DNA of 64,000 bases from Temnothorax longispinosus (lineage: Eukaryota > Arthropoda > Insecta > Hymenoptera > Formicidae). Positions 14,471-27,361 of this stretch are shown in pieces (positions within the stretch are counted from its first letter, which is position 1; each line of letters starts with the position of its first letter). The notes beneath the pieces are model-generated. The model did not search any database. It saw only the letters and a program-made list of their open reading frames with translations, and was not told the DNA's origin. The translations under genes were made by a program, and so were the position numbers. The stretch covers positions 1,178,001-1,242,000 of the forward strand of contig NC_092358.1 in assembly GCF_030848805.1 (NCBI RefSeq). Reading direction: 5' to 3'.

Positions 14471-15300
14471 GCAGCGGGCGCTCAAAATCGGTATAATTTC
14501 GACCACGTCGATTTTCCATGCTGTACATGTCGCAGAAGTACATTTTACCTCGACGTTCTATTGTCATAAATAACCATAGAGATCTTTCTCGGGTATCATT
14601 GGAATTTAAACTTAGCGAATTTAGATACAAATTTTGGCTTCCATATTTCGCTAATTCTCTTAAAAACAAAATAGAAAGATTTGCCGAATATAAAATATTT
14701 TTTATTCAAAATTGCACAATGTAATATCACATTAATCTCAAAATTGTTTTATGTCATTTTATATTAAACGAAACGCTTACTTTACAGACGACATAGTTTT
14801 TTTTCGGTATCGGAACGAACCGTAGTAAAAAATTCCACTGACAAAAATGGTACTCCAATACCCTAAGGTTATTATTTAATTCCATAAAGTCCTTCTTCTC
14901 GAACTTTCGTTTCGCTAGCAAAAAAAAAGCCAGATCTGATCTAACTTTATCTTTCTCTTATAAGATAATTGATATATAATAAATATCTATTAAATAATAA
15001 ATATCTATTAAAAATAGAAACGCAATTGCATACACTAATGTAAATAAAAATATAAACAAAACATACATGTTTTAAATTTTTTACTTATAGTATTAGATTG
15101 ATTTTACATTAATACATCAAAAGGTCAATACTTTTGCCATCTTACGAGAAGTGATAAAGTTACCCTAAGACGAGATTAACAGACATCGATGGGAAATATG
15201 TTTCTACCGTCGAATCGCGTTTGTCAAAGCAGAATACAATGCTCTATTAATGCCTAATTATTTGCGTATAATGTTGCATTTAAAATAGATAATAGGTAAT
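14471..15300. other. AT-rich non-coding spacer
   Basis: AT-rich sequence with no supported gene. A short direct duplication of taaatatctattaaa-type sequence lies near 14,980-15,015. Confidence 0.5.
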
Positions 15301-16450
15301 ATTTGCCGGATCGCCGCGCGTAAAGAGATGCGACGAGAGGCTTTCGGCGGCGGAAGGATTAAGGGAGGGACGTGAACTCTCGTCTCAGTCGTGCGTTCCT
15401 TTTCACTCTTAAATTTTTCAGAGCGTTACGACGATATATCCGACAATCGTGCGCACTGTACGTTCGCGGGATCGTATGTATCGGTGCACCATCACCCCCG
15501 TGCGGTCTCGCGCTCGCGCGCTTACGCTCGTCTTCGTGTGCGTATCCGCGGCAACGCCGCCTCCGCCGTCGCGGCGCTTCTGTCGTCCGCTGCAACGATG
15601 AAAAATTACCCAGAAGCAGCAAAAGAGAGGGAAATAGCAAGGGATGAAGAGGGAAGGAGAAAAAGAGGGAGAGAGAGAGAGAGGAAGAAGAGGGAGAAGG
15701 AGCGGTCGAGCGAGAGAAGGGTTGAGGATGTGAACGTAGGACGGAGAGGAAAAAAGAGGGCGAGAACGAGGGGATGAAAGAGGGAAAAAGAGAAAGAAGA
15801 GAGAGAAGGAACGAGCCCGTCGCTTTTTTCTCTAGACCCCGAGCCCGTCGTCTAGCGCTGAGTTCGCGAGCCTGACAGACAGCTGCAGCGGAGCCCTGAT
15901 ATATCGACCGGGCCACCTAACCAACTACCCGCACTCACTATTATACACCTGCCCCACACGTACGCACACTGGCGCGCGTACATGTGCACGCGCACACACG
16001 CCACCAGACATGGGGTTGGCGTGTACGAAAAAAAGGCGGCGCACCGACACCCGCCACCTCTCTCTCTCTCTCTCTCTCTCCCTTTTTTTCTCCTCTCTCT
16101 CTCTCCCTCGGTGGAAGCTCGCTCTTTGCACTCTTGCAACGCTCTCTCGATTGCGATCCTTTTCTCTCTAATTCCACCCTTTCCTCCCGTTTCCTCCCCG
16201 ACCCCTCGCTTCCTCCTTCGCCGCCGTTCTGTCTTCGTCCGCCTTGCTCTCCTGTGAAAAAGGGTGGTTGCTAGAGCGAAAAAGGGGGCCTCCCAAAAGG
16301 GGGAGGGTAAAGCGGGACGCGGAGCATCGGGGGTGGAAGCGCTACCACCAACGGGGGTGGACAAGACGAGCGGTGGGTGCAGCGAACGGAGCCCAGTCAG
16401 CTCCAGGATAATTAGATCCTTTACAGGTTACCAATGATTGATAGTCTTCG
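15301..16450. other. GC-rich island with GA and CT tracts
   Basis: CpG-rich sequence with a GA tract (about 15,650-15,700) and a pure CT tract (16,057-16,085). Open frames here translate to S/L/F-rich or R/E-rich low-complexity peptides created by the dinucleotide runs. Possible promoter or 5' untranslated region; no coding evidence. Confidence 0.45.
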
Positions 16451-19400
16451 AAATACGTACCATCCCTCTTTCTCTCTCTCTTTTTCTCTCTCTTTCTCTG
16501 CTCGGTTTCCGCGTCGGGTTTCCTCCCACGTGTACACGTGGACGCGCGCGTCCACAGGCGCACGTAGCACGTATCCGCGGTGCTTCGCACGGCAACGAAA
16601 TACGCGCGCTCGCCAGGGGTGTGCGTGGTATACGATAAATACGAAATCCCTTCAGCCGATTACTTCCTACTGAGCTTTGCCTGGGTCCGCGACCCACCGT
16701 CCTGTCCCTCCGTATCGTTGCCTGAAAAAAAGGGTTCCCGGATCGTGGTCGTCGCATCGGCCGCCCGGCTTGTTCCGGCGATTTATCGATGATCCTCGTT
16801 ACCGCCGCAATGCCGCAATTCTCGAATCATCGGAACTCTCGATCCGCAACGAACAAGTCTGGCAAAGTCGAATTTTCGAAAACGATGTATTCCAGGCGTT
16901 TTGCTCCGAAACGCGTAAGATGAATCCTTTGAAACCATGTGATATTTTACTTTCGCTCATATGCATGACTTTAAACTAGTTTTCTATTATATAAGATCTT
17001 TCAGTTCTATTTCTGTTAAATTTCTACATTTTTTAAAATAGAAATTGGCGATAATATTAAAATGATCGTTATTTACCTTTAAAGCTCATACATGTAAAAT
17101 GTTGCATTAGTTGAAAATATTTCTGGCTCGGGCTCTCTACTAGCTCATGACTTTTTTCGGCAACGTGATCGCAATATTTCACAATATCTTGTCGCAGACG
17201 CATCGCAGACACAACCCACACGCACATGTTATCTCTGGACATTATCTCACATTCTTCAACTTAAATTTCGATTGTTTTTTACGTCAGCCGATACCTGAAA
17301 CTTTTTATAATTAGGCTCGACACATTTCTTTGCCATTGACGTCAACATGTATTGTAACCTTTAATGTTCATAATATTGATAAATACCGATAAAATTATCG
17401 TTCATTCGATTATTTGACGTCAGACATGGCATTTTGTTTCGTATTACAAAACGACCTGCGACGTTAATTGGATCAAGAAACGGCGAAAAAATGGAAAAAA
17501 CGACGAGAGTAATAAAAAAAAAAGATTTTTGCTTTTGTTCTGCTGTGAGCAATAACAAAAAAATGCGAAATTAAATCGTACCGCCGGACGTGCTGCTGTA
17601 AACCAGACGACACATGCAACGTCGACTAAAGAATTAATATCAAAAACACTGTTCCGTCCAAACGCGAAAGAATACATGTATTTGTAAGGAAATTAAAAAC
17701 GATATGAAGAACGTTCATTCTTTTTTGTTTTTTTTTGCTCCCGCGCTGCGAAATTAAGTTAAGACGTTCTCGTAAATTAATTTTGATTAGAGCGGGATCA
17801 AAGTTTCTTGAGATAAAATTTATTGAAAGAAAGGCAATATATCTTCTAATATTCAAATCGGAGTTTAGATATATACATATGCATAAGATTAGTTTTATAT
17901 AACTTGATGATACCTAATGAAAAATGTCCTCCCACTTGTAATTATTCTCGTCATTCGATACAAAATAGCGCTTTCTTTTCGAAAATAGTACTGTAAGAAT
18001 TCGGAAATATATTTGAATGACATGTGCGCTTTAAAATCGATCGAAGAATCAAAAGAAAACGCTTCTGTCAAAAAGATTTTACGATAATACTCGGTGATGA
18101 AATTATTTCAGTAATATCTTCAATTATTGATACTACTTTCGAGTAGTTGTTTTAGCAGTTTTATAGCAGTTACGTATAAATTTATTTCGACGAGCAATTA
18201 ATTTTTGTTGTCTCCCTCGAACTCTGATCGTAGACTGATCCCATCGTCAATTTTATTGCTCGTGCATTACTGGAAGAGGAGGGAAAAATGTTTCTCTTTG
18301 CGCCTTGAATAATAAATGCCCAGATATCCGATCTCGCTCGGGTTGACGTCCATCGATATTTCGCAGAGTCACGTCAGTCAGTAAGTTTTCGTTATCGCGC
18401 GTAAAAGCCATTATTACCGGCGTGGGCGCATTGCGTAGAAGCCTACATGCGACGTGTACTTACTTAATACTTTTGTGCGAGCTCGCGGCGACCTTCGCAG
18501 TGACTTTACTTCGCATGCAAATCAGAGACTGCGGTATGCCGGGGCATCCCTCGGCATACCTTATCACCTGTTTATCTCGCTCTATTCCGCTCTACGCAAT
18601 CGTGTCCCACGTAAATGTCAGTCGACAATTCGGCTGGGCTGGCGGTGCAGAGATGCCGTAGATCACCAAAGAATCGTCTCGGTATAATGTGACACGCTCG
18701 TTAAAACCGGCTGTACCGGCTATTTTTCAAGATACCCGAGATTCCGATTATAAGCAGAAGTATAAAACGACATTATGCCAATTTGGGCGCGATAGCGTCA
18801 CGCTAGCACCCGCCCGCGCCGGTGCCGCGGTGATCGGACAGTCGGACGGACGCAGAAAAACGTTAGCATAAACGTTCTTTTTATTGGTGTCCGACGACGC
18901 GTGTGATGCGCGCGTTACGTGTTTAATATTAAAATTAGCACTTTTAAAGCGTCTGGGTCAAAAATAGGACGCCAAAATTATCTCGAGACGAGTGTGAACC
19001 TGCTCGACCTCTCGAAGAATTTTATTGTCGTAAATAATGTCGCTCTCTCGCGAGATAGTGTATTCTCCTTATGTAAATCGTGCGCGCGCGGCAACATCTT
19101 TTACAATGGCCCGTCTCGACGAGCGTGATGACTCGATGTGATCGAAAGTTTATATTAAAATCAGAGGTTTCTCGAAAAACTTGATATTTCCCTGCTCATT
19201 AATTTGAGAGGAAAAGGAAAAAGTGATCGGCCATTGTTAACTGCCGCTTACACCGTGGAAAAGTTTGCTCGCGCAAAAAACTCGCAAAAAAGCCGTTCCT
19301 ATTCTTGCGAAGAAAATATAGGATTACACTTCATTATCTTGCTAAAGTGTAAAATGTACCGTCGGCCGTGCCGTCGTCGTAAGCCGATCGTTATACTTCA

Positions 19401-19590
19401 AGTATACGTAAATATATTCCTGTAAATATATCCTTGTCAATAGCCGTGTTCGCCGCCATCGCCGCACGGGACTATAAAAATTCTTTATGCTCATGCAAGT
19501 CGTTAAAATTTAAAGATCATGGTAAACTAATAATGTAGTTTAAAAGAATTCGTAAGATATCAGTAAATAAAATTCTTTGCAGCTCAAGCT

Positions 19591-19622
<32 letters not shown>

Positions 19623-20126
19623 GCAGAGTTGTTTTTTGCGTAGAAACCGAAGCTCAAGTTACGAGAACGCGATCGATCTAACGCAAACACGCCGCATCGC
19701 CTCACGCATCGCGATCCGAAATTGTAGTGGTGATAACGGTGATAACGATGATTTCGGACACTCGTGTCTAACGCGCCAGACACTAGACGCGGAATAACAG
19801 GTTTGCTAAAGGTTAACGGCACCTAACCTTAGACAAAACTCCGCGCGTTACCTTCTTCGCGGACCAAGTCATATTAGATTGCATTCTAGACCGATTACGA
19901 TTGACCGCATAAATTTCACAGCGATGTAACGAATCTATTTTGGGCTGAAAATAAAAGAAAAACGGAGGAAAGAATATAAACCGCCTTTATTTGCAGTTTT
20001 ATTTGCCCCGCGTAGAATTTGCGCTTTCGCGCGCGGGCTCGAGTTAAACTCTAGGCGCACATCCATTTGTCTTTCTCGGACGCTACATTTCGCCTCTTTG
20101 CGGTTTTATGTCTTTTTTTCCCCTCA

Positions 20127-20144
20127 CCGTCGCCATCGTCGTCC

Positions 20145-20178
<34 letters not shown>
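20127..20178. repeat. CGT/GTC trinucleotide repeat
   Basis: Consecutive cgt triplets with a few cgc interruptions. Confidence 0.8.
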
Positions 20179-20372
20179 ACGATACCTTCGTTCGAATGTC
20201 AGCCGGTTGCACAGGAGAGACGCGGGAAGAGATACCCCGTTAAAATTCAGCATTTCCGCGCGATGACACATCGGAAATTTTTGCAATATCTCAAATCGCT
20301 CGTCTTCCGTTACCGACCTGTCCTGCCCCTCCATGGCAGGGCCCTCTCCCTTAGTCCTCTACGTTCTCCTCA

Positions 20373-20379
20373 TCTCTCG

Positions 20380-20410
<31 letters not shown>

Positions 20411-20420
20411 TCTCTGTCTC
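20373..20420. repeat. CT microsatellite
   Basis: A tctctctct tract with regular tctg interruptions. Confidence 0.85.
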
Positions 20421-21835
20421 TTTGTTCGCAATGCATCGCGCGATGCCTGAGCTGTAGCTTAAGCGGTGATTATGTTGCGACGCGGGTTACCAATACGTGC
20501 GCGCTGCCACGCACATCCCGGGCAACCCGTGACTCGCGATTTCGAATAGGCCGCAGCGGCCCCCGAGATTCGCGCCTCAGGGAAATCCCTCATCGGAAGA
20601 CGCGCGTCTACGAGGAATTCGACGTGAATCACCGCGCAATCGAGAGATCGTCCAACGTACGTCAGAGCTGCTGACCTGTGTAGCAATATATCGGAGGATT
20701 TCACCTGCGGAAGAAGGAGTATTCCGTATTCCGTGTATTCGTCACAGACCGGCCGTCTGACCGCCAGGCTCTCTGACGCCGCGCCGCGTCGCGTCGACAA
20801 GACCGACACGCCGAGACTCCTTCGTGGAAGATGCGGCGAATCCTCCGAGTCCGGTCGTTCTTACGAGGAGAATCGAGAATCCTCGCAGTTGTCGACTTGC
20901 TATAACACACGATATATAGGCACGTGTGTTTCTTCCATGTAACAAAAACTGATGAAGACAGAGTAAAAAATTACAAGGAACTTGAAAGATTGGATAAAAG
21001 AAAAGGAATAGGAAGAATAATACGCGAAGAAGCGAAAATTAATAGAAAGGCAACATTGAATATTTTTTCTCCTTTCTCTCACCGTGGTACTTTCCAGATA
21101 CTTGAATTTAGAATATTTCTTTTTGAATCAAGCTAATTATAGACAAATTGATAATAATTATATTAATAATAATTTTAAAAATGCAAAAAGTAATATATTT
21201 TTGCATATACCGTTAATTGCGAACAAAACATAAGCAATCCTCGTTTACGCCGTTTTGATCCTTAAAAATTGAAGAATTATATGGTTTTGGACATTTTTAA
21301 AAATACATTTTAATATAACATGGGGAACGTTTATGAAAAGCACAAAAGAGACGCATTATTAGAGAGAAACATTATTTTTATTTTAATACTGTTTGTCTTC
21401 CATTAAACCACAGCAGTAAAATCTCTTATAAGAGTATAAAAATACGCGTGATAATTTACAATTACAATTTTATAATCGATATATCGAATTATCGGTATTT
21501 AATACTGTTCGTCTCTTATTACATAGGCATACATATACATGTAAAAAGATCGCGTACAAATTATTTAAGATTACTTAGAAATTCACAAATAACTTTCATA
21601 TAAATCACGCTTGGTTCTATTGACACCCTACGTACATCAGTCATATTATTTGCCAATTAACACATGTAAATTTCAACAAGTACACGCTTTCCGTCGCTCG
21701 GAATTATCGCGAAGCTGTTTCCTGCTTGTATCACTGCGAAACACAAATTATATCGCTTTAAATAGATCGGAAATAATTCCTCGTTACGTGCTGCATAAAC
21801 GGTTAGGAATAAATACCTGTATAAATATAAACGGA

Positions 21836-21868
21836 TAAATAAATAAATAAATAAATAGATAAATATAA
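21836..21868. repeat. AAAT tetranucleotide repeat
   Basis: Tandem aaat units with one gata interruption. Confidence 0.85.
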
Positions 21869-23274
21869 GTGAACGGATGAATGTGCTGACGAAAATAAAT
21901 AGACGGGATGATACGCGATGTATGTAATAAATAGATAATGTGCGTCAATCGCGACGGACATTAATGATTCACTCGTGCAATCATTATCCATCTAAACGAC
22001 GCGCGTGATGAATGCGCGATGATAATTGTATTCGGGTACGTGCTACGTGCATGTCTGACCGGATTTAGCACTACCTGAGCGATTGGTTATGATCGAGTAC
22101 GTGTTTTATCACATTGTTTGGCAACAACACGGCCGATAGAGAATCTATAAATACCTAGAGCGTAAACAATAATTTCTTATTCCTACTAGGAGACGTATAC
22201 ACGGTATTACGTCACGGCACTTGAATCGCTACTTTATATGCAGGTTGTCCGAAAGATGCTCAGACGATGCAAATCCTGCGAGGCCTGCAGAAAGGGCTTG
22301 GAGAAAAAAATGGAACGGGGGCTGTAGTACTTTTGCGTTAATCTCTGCTTCTTCTTCTAAACAATTGTAAATATTTATCAAGTAATCAGTTTTACTATTT
22401 ATTTGCTAATTTTGTCAGATTTTCTCTTATGACACTCTGAAAATCTCTTGTATTATATCGCATGAATTAATTCTCTTTTCCGTTGCGTTAAAAGCGGTGA
22501 AATTTGTCTTTACAGCCGTTTCCATGGTCTCCTTGCGCTTTCTGCAACCGTCTTCTTTACCGATTTATTTCGAATGAACTGTGAATCGACAGCGAGTAAA
22601 CGTATTTTGATTCGCTTTGTTACCATCCTATCGGCTATCGTCCTTATATCACGGTATCTTGTTACCTCGATGTATCGCATTTTGTGTATCACCGTTTTTA
22701 TTGTGAATTTATTTAGAACGAGATGCGTCGGAAGAATGATTGCGATTTTTGTTAGTTGGATACGCGTGCATATTGTCGACTGCGAGTGATATCAGAACGA
22801 AGGGGGCAAAGGACTGACAAGAGACGTCTCGATCTCGTATACACGCGCGCGTCGCGACTTGGATCTTTTGCAAACCTTCTTCTCCTACCTCTCCGCCGCA
22901 GTCCCATAAATCCCTGTCGCCGTTCTAACGTCAAACGTTTGAGTAAATCTGTTAAATTCCTGGTATTCGCGCGTCACTAGGCGCAATCTTCAAACGAGTT
23001 CCTACGTAAAGAGAAAAAGGAAAGAGAGACGTTCGTCCGCGGATTGCCGATTGCATGCAGCGTCATTCATGACAACAATTGTGTTCTTCGCCGTCTTGGT
23101 TTCAATCGCCATCTCCGAAGACGCGTCCCGCTCGATTCGTGCCGGTGTTCGAAAAAAATCACCGCCGGTTACCGTCGCCATCGAAGCGACGTCGTCACCG
23201 AAGCGGATCGTCACTGCCTCCCCTTCCCCCCTCCCCTCCTTCCTCCCCGAGTTAGTCTCGCGAGTCCCTCGGTG

Positions 23275-24057
23275 TCAATTGTTGATAGGTAGCTGCGACT
23301 CCTGTACATCACTGGATATGGAGATCTCGGCGCACACGCAGCCTACGTAGAGCCTCATTTTCTCCTTCTCGCCATCGCCATAGGACACCTCGATGTTTTT
23401 GTATGTTTGTATGCAGCAGTAGATGCCCTGACAGTGTGATTGCATGTAATTGCATTTCACATGCTCCAGATCCTTTGGTACCCGGGAACCCCGAACGTCT
23501 GGTACCGACTCCACGGTGTACTTGCATATGGATCTGTTCTGCGCCTCCTTCACCTCCAGCTCCAAGAAAGGAGGATCGTTCTCGATCGGTCTTGTGGAAA
23601 CCTTGGGTCCGTGATCGTTCGATCCTTGGTGGTTCCTGTTCTGCTCGTTGGGTTTGCTCAGTTTTTGATAGGTCATGCTGTCATGTTTATTGTGACGTTT
23701 TCTCCTGGCGACGAGCTCCATTGGTCGCAAGGACTCGCGACCTCTCGAGTCAGATTCGTGTCTGGAACGGCGGAAGTACGATGGTAGATCCTCCGAACCC
23801 TCGTACTTCGAGGAACGATTCAAAATTTGAGGATATCCGCGTGTCTTCGTCTGTCCGTAGGAATTGCGATAAGACTCCAGATCATCCTCGAGACGTCCCG
23901 ATAGATCTCGTGGCAGCGATTCCTCGAGATTGTAATGACTTGAATGGGAATGATGCCCGTGTCGGCGTCTCAGACTCCGGCCTTGAATGAGCGACGGGCT
24001 AATGATGATACAGGCGACAAGAACAGACAGGTAAAATCCGACGTTGAATATCGCCAT
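23275..24057 (-). CDS. Secreted IL-17-like cystine-knot protein precursor
   Basis: An intact 260-residue frame without introns. Residues 1-26 form a signal peptide: hydrophobic core VGFYLSVLVACIIIS, then a polar junction near SLIQGRS. Residues 27-170 are basic, His/Ser/Arg-rich and low complexity, with a furin-type RRKR site at 118-121. The C-terminal domain (about 175-245) holds Cys178, 202, 209, 214, 215, 240 and 242. The order resembles IL-17-family cytokines: an N-terminal Cys, a D-x-R-x-x-x-x-P segment (DVRGSRVP), clustered cysteines and a terminal V-G-C-x-C motif (VGCVC). N-glycosylation sequons sit at N80 and N174. By family knowledge it would be cleaved in the secretory route and act as a dimeric extracellular signal. 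The first Met of the frame leads directly into the signal peptide, so I chose it. Other cystine-knot ligands (trunk, PTTH or spaetzle type) are possible alternatives. No neighbour gives a functional clue. Confidence 0.75.
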   Translation of the reverse strand: MAIFNVGFYLSVLVACIIISPSLIQGRSLRRRHGHHSHSSHYNLEESLPRDLSGRLEDDLESYRNSYGQTKTRGYPQILNRSSKYEGSEDLPSYFRRSRHESDSRGRESLRPMELVARRKRHNKHDSMTYQKLSKPNEQNRNHQGSNDHGPKVSTRPIENDPPFLELEVKEAQNRSICKYTVESVPDVRGSRVPKDLEHVKCNYMQSHCQGIYCCIQTYKNIEVSYGDGEKEKMRLYVGCVCAEISISSDVQESQLPINN

Positions 24058-27000
24058 TGTGTTGATTTAGTCCGAAATTTGTATAAAAGGTAGGCCTTCC
24101 ACGGAGGTCAGCAACCTTTATCGATGATGTGGCCGCTTTTGTTCTTCTTCTTAGAACAACCCGGGATGGATTTTCTTTCCGGATATGCTTTTCCTATATA
24201 AATTGTTTTCCCACGCACTAACGTCAAGATTTTTCAATTTCTTTTTTGCTCTTGTTTCTTTCTATCGCGTTTCTTAATCACAGTGGAATAATATCTTTCA
24301 TTTAAACATATATGCGAGATGACAAAATTAGGAATCAAACCCGATTTTTTTGCTTGACGGATGATTACTTTTTCCACTAAACTTCTTTATTAACGACGTC
24401 GGCTTATCTTCTGGGCACTTTCCGAATAATTTCTGTCGATCGTTTACGTGAATGTGATGGAAATATGATAATAGATCGAGCGATTGCGATCAAAGCCGAT
24501 AACTGCAGTTCAGGGAAATTTCTTCAAGCTCAGGCGATTAATTTTACCACCAGAAAATTGATTATCTTCCGGGGTTCTTTTGATTATCGAATTTTCTTTG
24601 AAATTCGACAAAATTGACGGTGCGTATCTCAGCGAGACACTGGAAGACCGTGAATACACGCGGCGCGGTATTTCGAATCGGAATTTTTCAAATTTGATCG
24701 ACCGTCCGACGGATCTTTCGGCCACTTGACGTAAGTCGAAAATATTTCGACAATCTGGCTGTTTTTTGGGCTGGATGCCGCGCGATTCTCTGTGATAATT
24801 CGCCGGTCAGAGTTTGGCGTGCGGCGCTGACCAACGCAAGGCACGCGAGAGTCTCGATAACTTTCTGGATTCCCGGCGGATTCCCTCGGCGGATCACTCA
24901 ACGCGAACTTGTCGTCGGGATTTGTAAGATCGAGAGACGAGGTGGTTATCTCTGTTCTCGTCTCGGTTCGATCGTCTTAATGGCTTGCTTAAAACTGAGA
25001 ATTCCCTGATCCTCGAAGGATTTTTTATCCTATCCGCGAACGTGCACGTGGGTGGTATTGCCCCACTTTAACGGGGGCTTGCGCGTGCCGGTATACACGA
25101 ATGTGACTAATATATCTCCCCTCTCTTTGCCCACACCTTGTGCAGCCCCTGGGTGCACGGGGCCGCGGGGGGCCGGGCCGGGGCCCCAAGAAGAGTTTCT
25201 TTAGCGCGGCGCGAGCGACTCCCTCTTCTTCGGACGCGCGCCCTCCTCTTTGACGTCACGAGGTCTCCTCGTTCCCTCTCGATGGACCTGCCATCATCCT
25301 GGTTGCCGTCGTCGTCGCCGTCGCTTCTGCTCTTCCCTTAAACATGGATTTAGTATCGCTGTCCATCTCGGCCATTGACGTCACACCTTGGTGCGCATAA
25401 TGCCCGCACTTATAGCGGAAAGAGAGACCGAATGTCTCGTGCTTCGCGGAATCCCCCTCGCTCTCAGCAATATCCTCACGTATGCCACCGCGAGCACGGC
25501 GATGACGATGACGATTACGCGCGACGAGAACGCGCGCGAGGGGGTTTTACTTCGAAAGTAATAACGCAACGCCTTTCCCTTTTGACGTTTACGCGCGGCA
25601 CAATTTTTCCGCGTTGACGCTCGCGCGCCTCGGATCTCGCGGATACCGCCGACCGACCTGGCCTGGCACGCGACCGCACGCGATTGCACGTATCGAGGGA
25701 AAGGACTCCCCCTTACCGATTACCGTCGAATTTTTTTTCTTAACTCACACTTCGGGGAATTACCGATGAGACACCACGCGGAAGCTGAACCGTCCCGTTC
25801 CCGATTTCGCCCGCGGTTTCCGGCATTCGGACGGATGGTAGTCCATCGCCGCGCCGCTGAGCTCCTCATCGTCCTCGCACCGACGAAAGTTCGCGGCGAT
25901 ACTGATATTTTAGACGCTGAGAGCGGCATGGACCTATCGTCGTCGCCACGATGTGACTGTCAAAAAATTAATCGCCACTACCTTACGAAAGCATATTAAA
26001 TGACATTTACACGCAAGCACGCTTGCCCCTTCCATCACTCTCCCTCTCTTGAATAACGCTGCACATTCGCGTGAACCAGTCGAGGTGGCATCACCAGGTA
26101 CTCTCGCAGGGTTCCCGGACGTGCCTCCTTTTTTTTTCTTTAGAAGGTCGAAGAACGCGCGTATCGTGAAAGCGCTTGGAATTTTTACTAACTCCTACCA
26201 TTACCTACCGTTATTTTTTTTATCTAGCGCGTACATGTGTGCGCGTGTACGCACGCGAATACATTTGGAGACAGAAAAATCTCCGAAATTCGAAAAAATG
26301 TACTAGTTTATTCGTCACGGGCAGAGGCACGTAATATTAAAATGAGATTTCCTAACGCGGCATAAATGGCACGGTACACGGCCAGACATTTTTTTCACCT
26401 TAAAAAAGATCCTCGAAATTATCGCGAATTTCTATTTACTACTTGAGCTATTCATTAATTCCTTTTATAATTTATTCGTACTATCCCTTCGTTATTTCTT
26501 TTTTTACTTGTCAAAATTTCGATTATTTTACTTTCTCCTATTTAAAATTGAAGTATTAAAGTTATTAAATAAGAATACATTAATCCCCTTTTCCTATTTT
26601 CGGAATTTAGTTACAACGCCAGATGGTACCAGGATGTCGGGAAAACAAAGAGAGAAAGAAAAGTAAGAATAAAGCTGGACCCCGATTTCGCAGATTAGAA
26701 TATTTAATTAATATCCCAGAATAAATATTAACTTTTTCTAAGTTCATTCATTTTTTTGCGAGATGGACGTAGAAATTTGTTCTGCAACATTATTTACGTT
26801 ATGCTAATGTTGTTGTTGTTTAAACATACCTTCGAATTTTTAGGCAAATCCTATTTGACTCCAAAAAAATTGATATATTCGTCGAGGATCTTGCAAAAAA
26901 TTACGCAGAGGAGATCGACGATGGAGATCAACCGGTTTTCTAAACGATTAAAAAAGATTTAATCTCCTATATGCACTGATGAACAAATAAGACATGTATA

Positions 27001-27218
27001 TAGGGTACTTCGACTTTTGAGTCTACATATGTTTTTTATTCTACATCCTACATAGTATATGTGAACACATTCTCTAAGTATTTTACCGTCATCACGTTAA
27101 TTTGCTGCATTAATTTTGCATTATAACGCGTGACCGTGCTATTCTTAACTATTTTGAGTTTTGGGAAATGGGACGTATATGTTTACACACTTTATGCATA
27201 AAACTTTCGGTATTTACT
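24058..27218. other. Gene-free spacer upstream of the IL-17-like gene
   Basis: No supported coding exon. It should contain the promoter of the leftward IL-17-like gene, but I see no clear TATA box on the minus strand close to the start. A GC-rich patch with G/C runs lies at about 25,130-25,330. Confidence 0.45.
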
Positions 27219-27224
27219 TTTATT
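27219..27224 (-). promoter_or_regulatory. Candidate polyadenylation signal of ribokinase
   Basis: AATAAA on the minus strand about 140 bases past the ribokinase stop codon. Confidence 0.5.
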
Positions 27225-27361
27225 CCGCAATTATTCAATCTAAAAAGATTTCACAAAACACATTTCAGATATGCATATCTATATATACATATATGTAACA
27301 GAGGAGATAAAATATCAAATCCGTAAATAACACATTTTGAGAGGTAACTGCCTCTTTTTGT

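Larger units (their letters stand above)
16451..23274. other. Gene-free region with microsatellites
   Basis: I see no coding exon I can defend. It contains CT tracts (16,463-16,500; 19,590-19,622; 20,373-20,420), a CGT/GTC tract (20,127-20,178) and an AAAT run (21,836-21,868). The rest is unremarkable. Confidence 0.5.

Noticed and set aside
15359..15916. A 185-codon minus-strand frame
   Set aside because: The translation is dominated by S/L/F and R runs produced by CT/GA microsatellites; no domain or splice context.
22244..22330. A possible exon after an AG, with a Cys-containing frame
   Set aside because: No donor with closing phase, no partner exon and no family resemblance.
23051..23350. 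A + strand frame starting MTTIVFFAVLVSIAIS that looks like a signal peptide
   Set aside because: It runs antisense into the 3' end of the IL-17-like gene, its remainder is low complexity, and no similarity was recognised.
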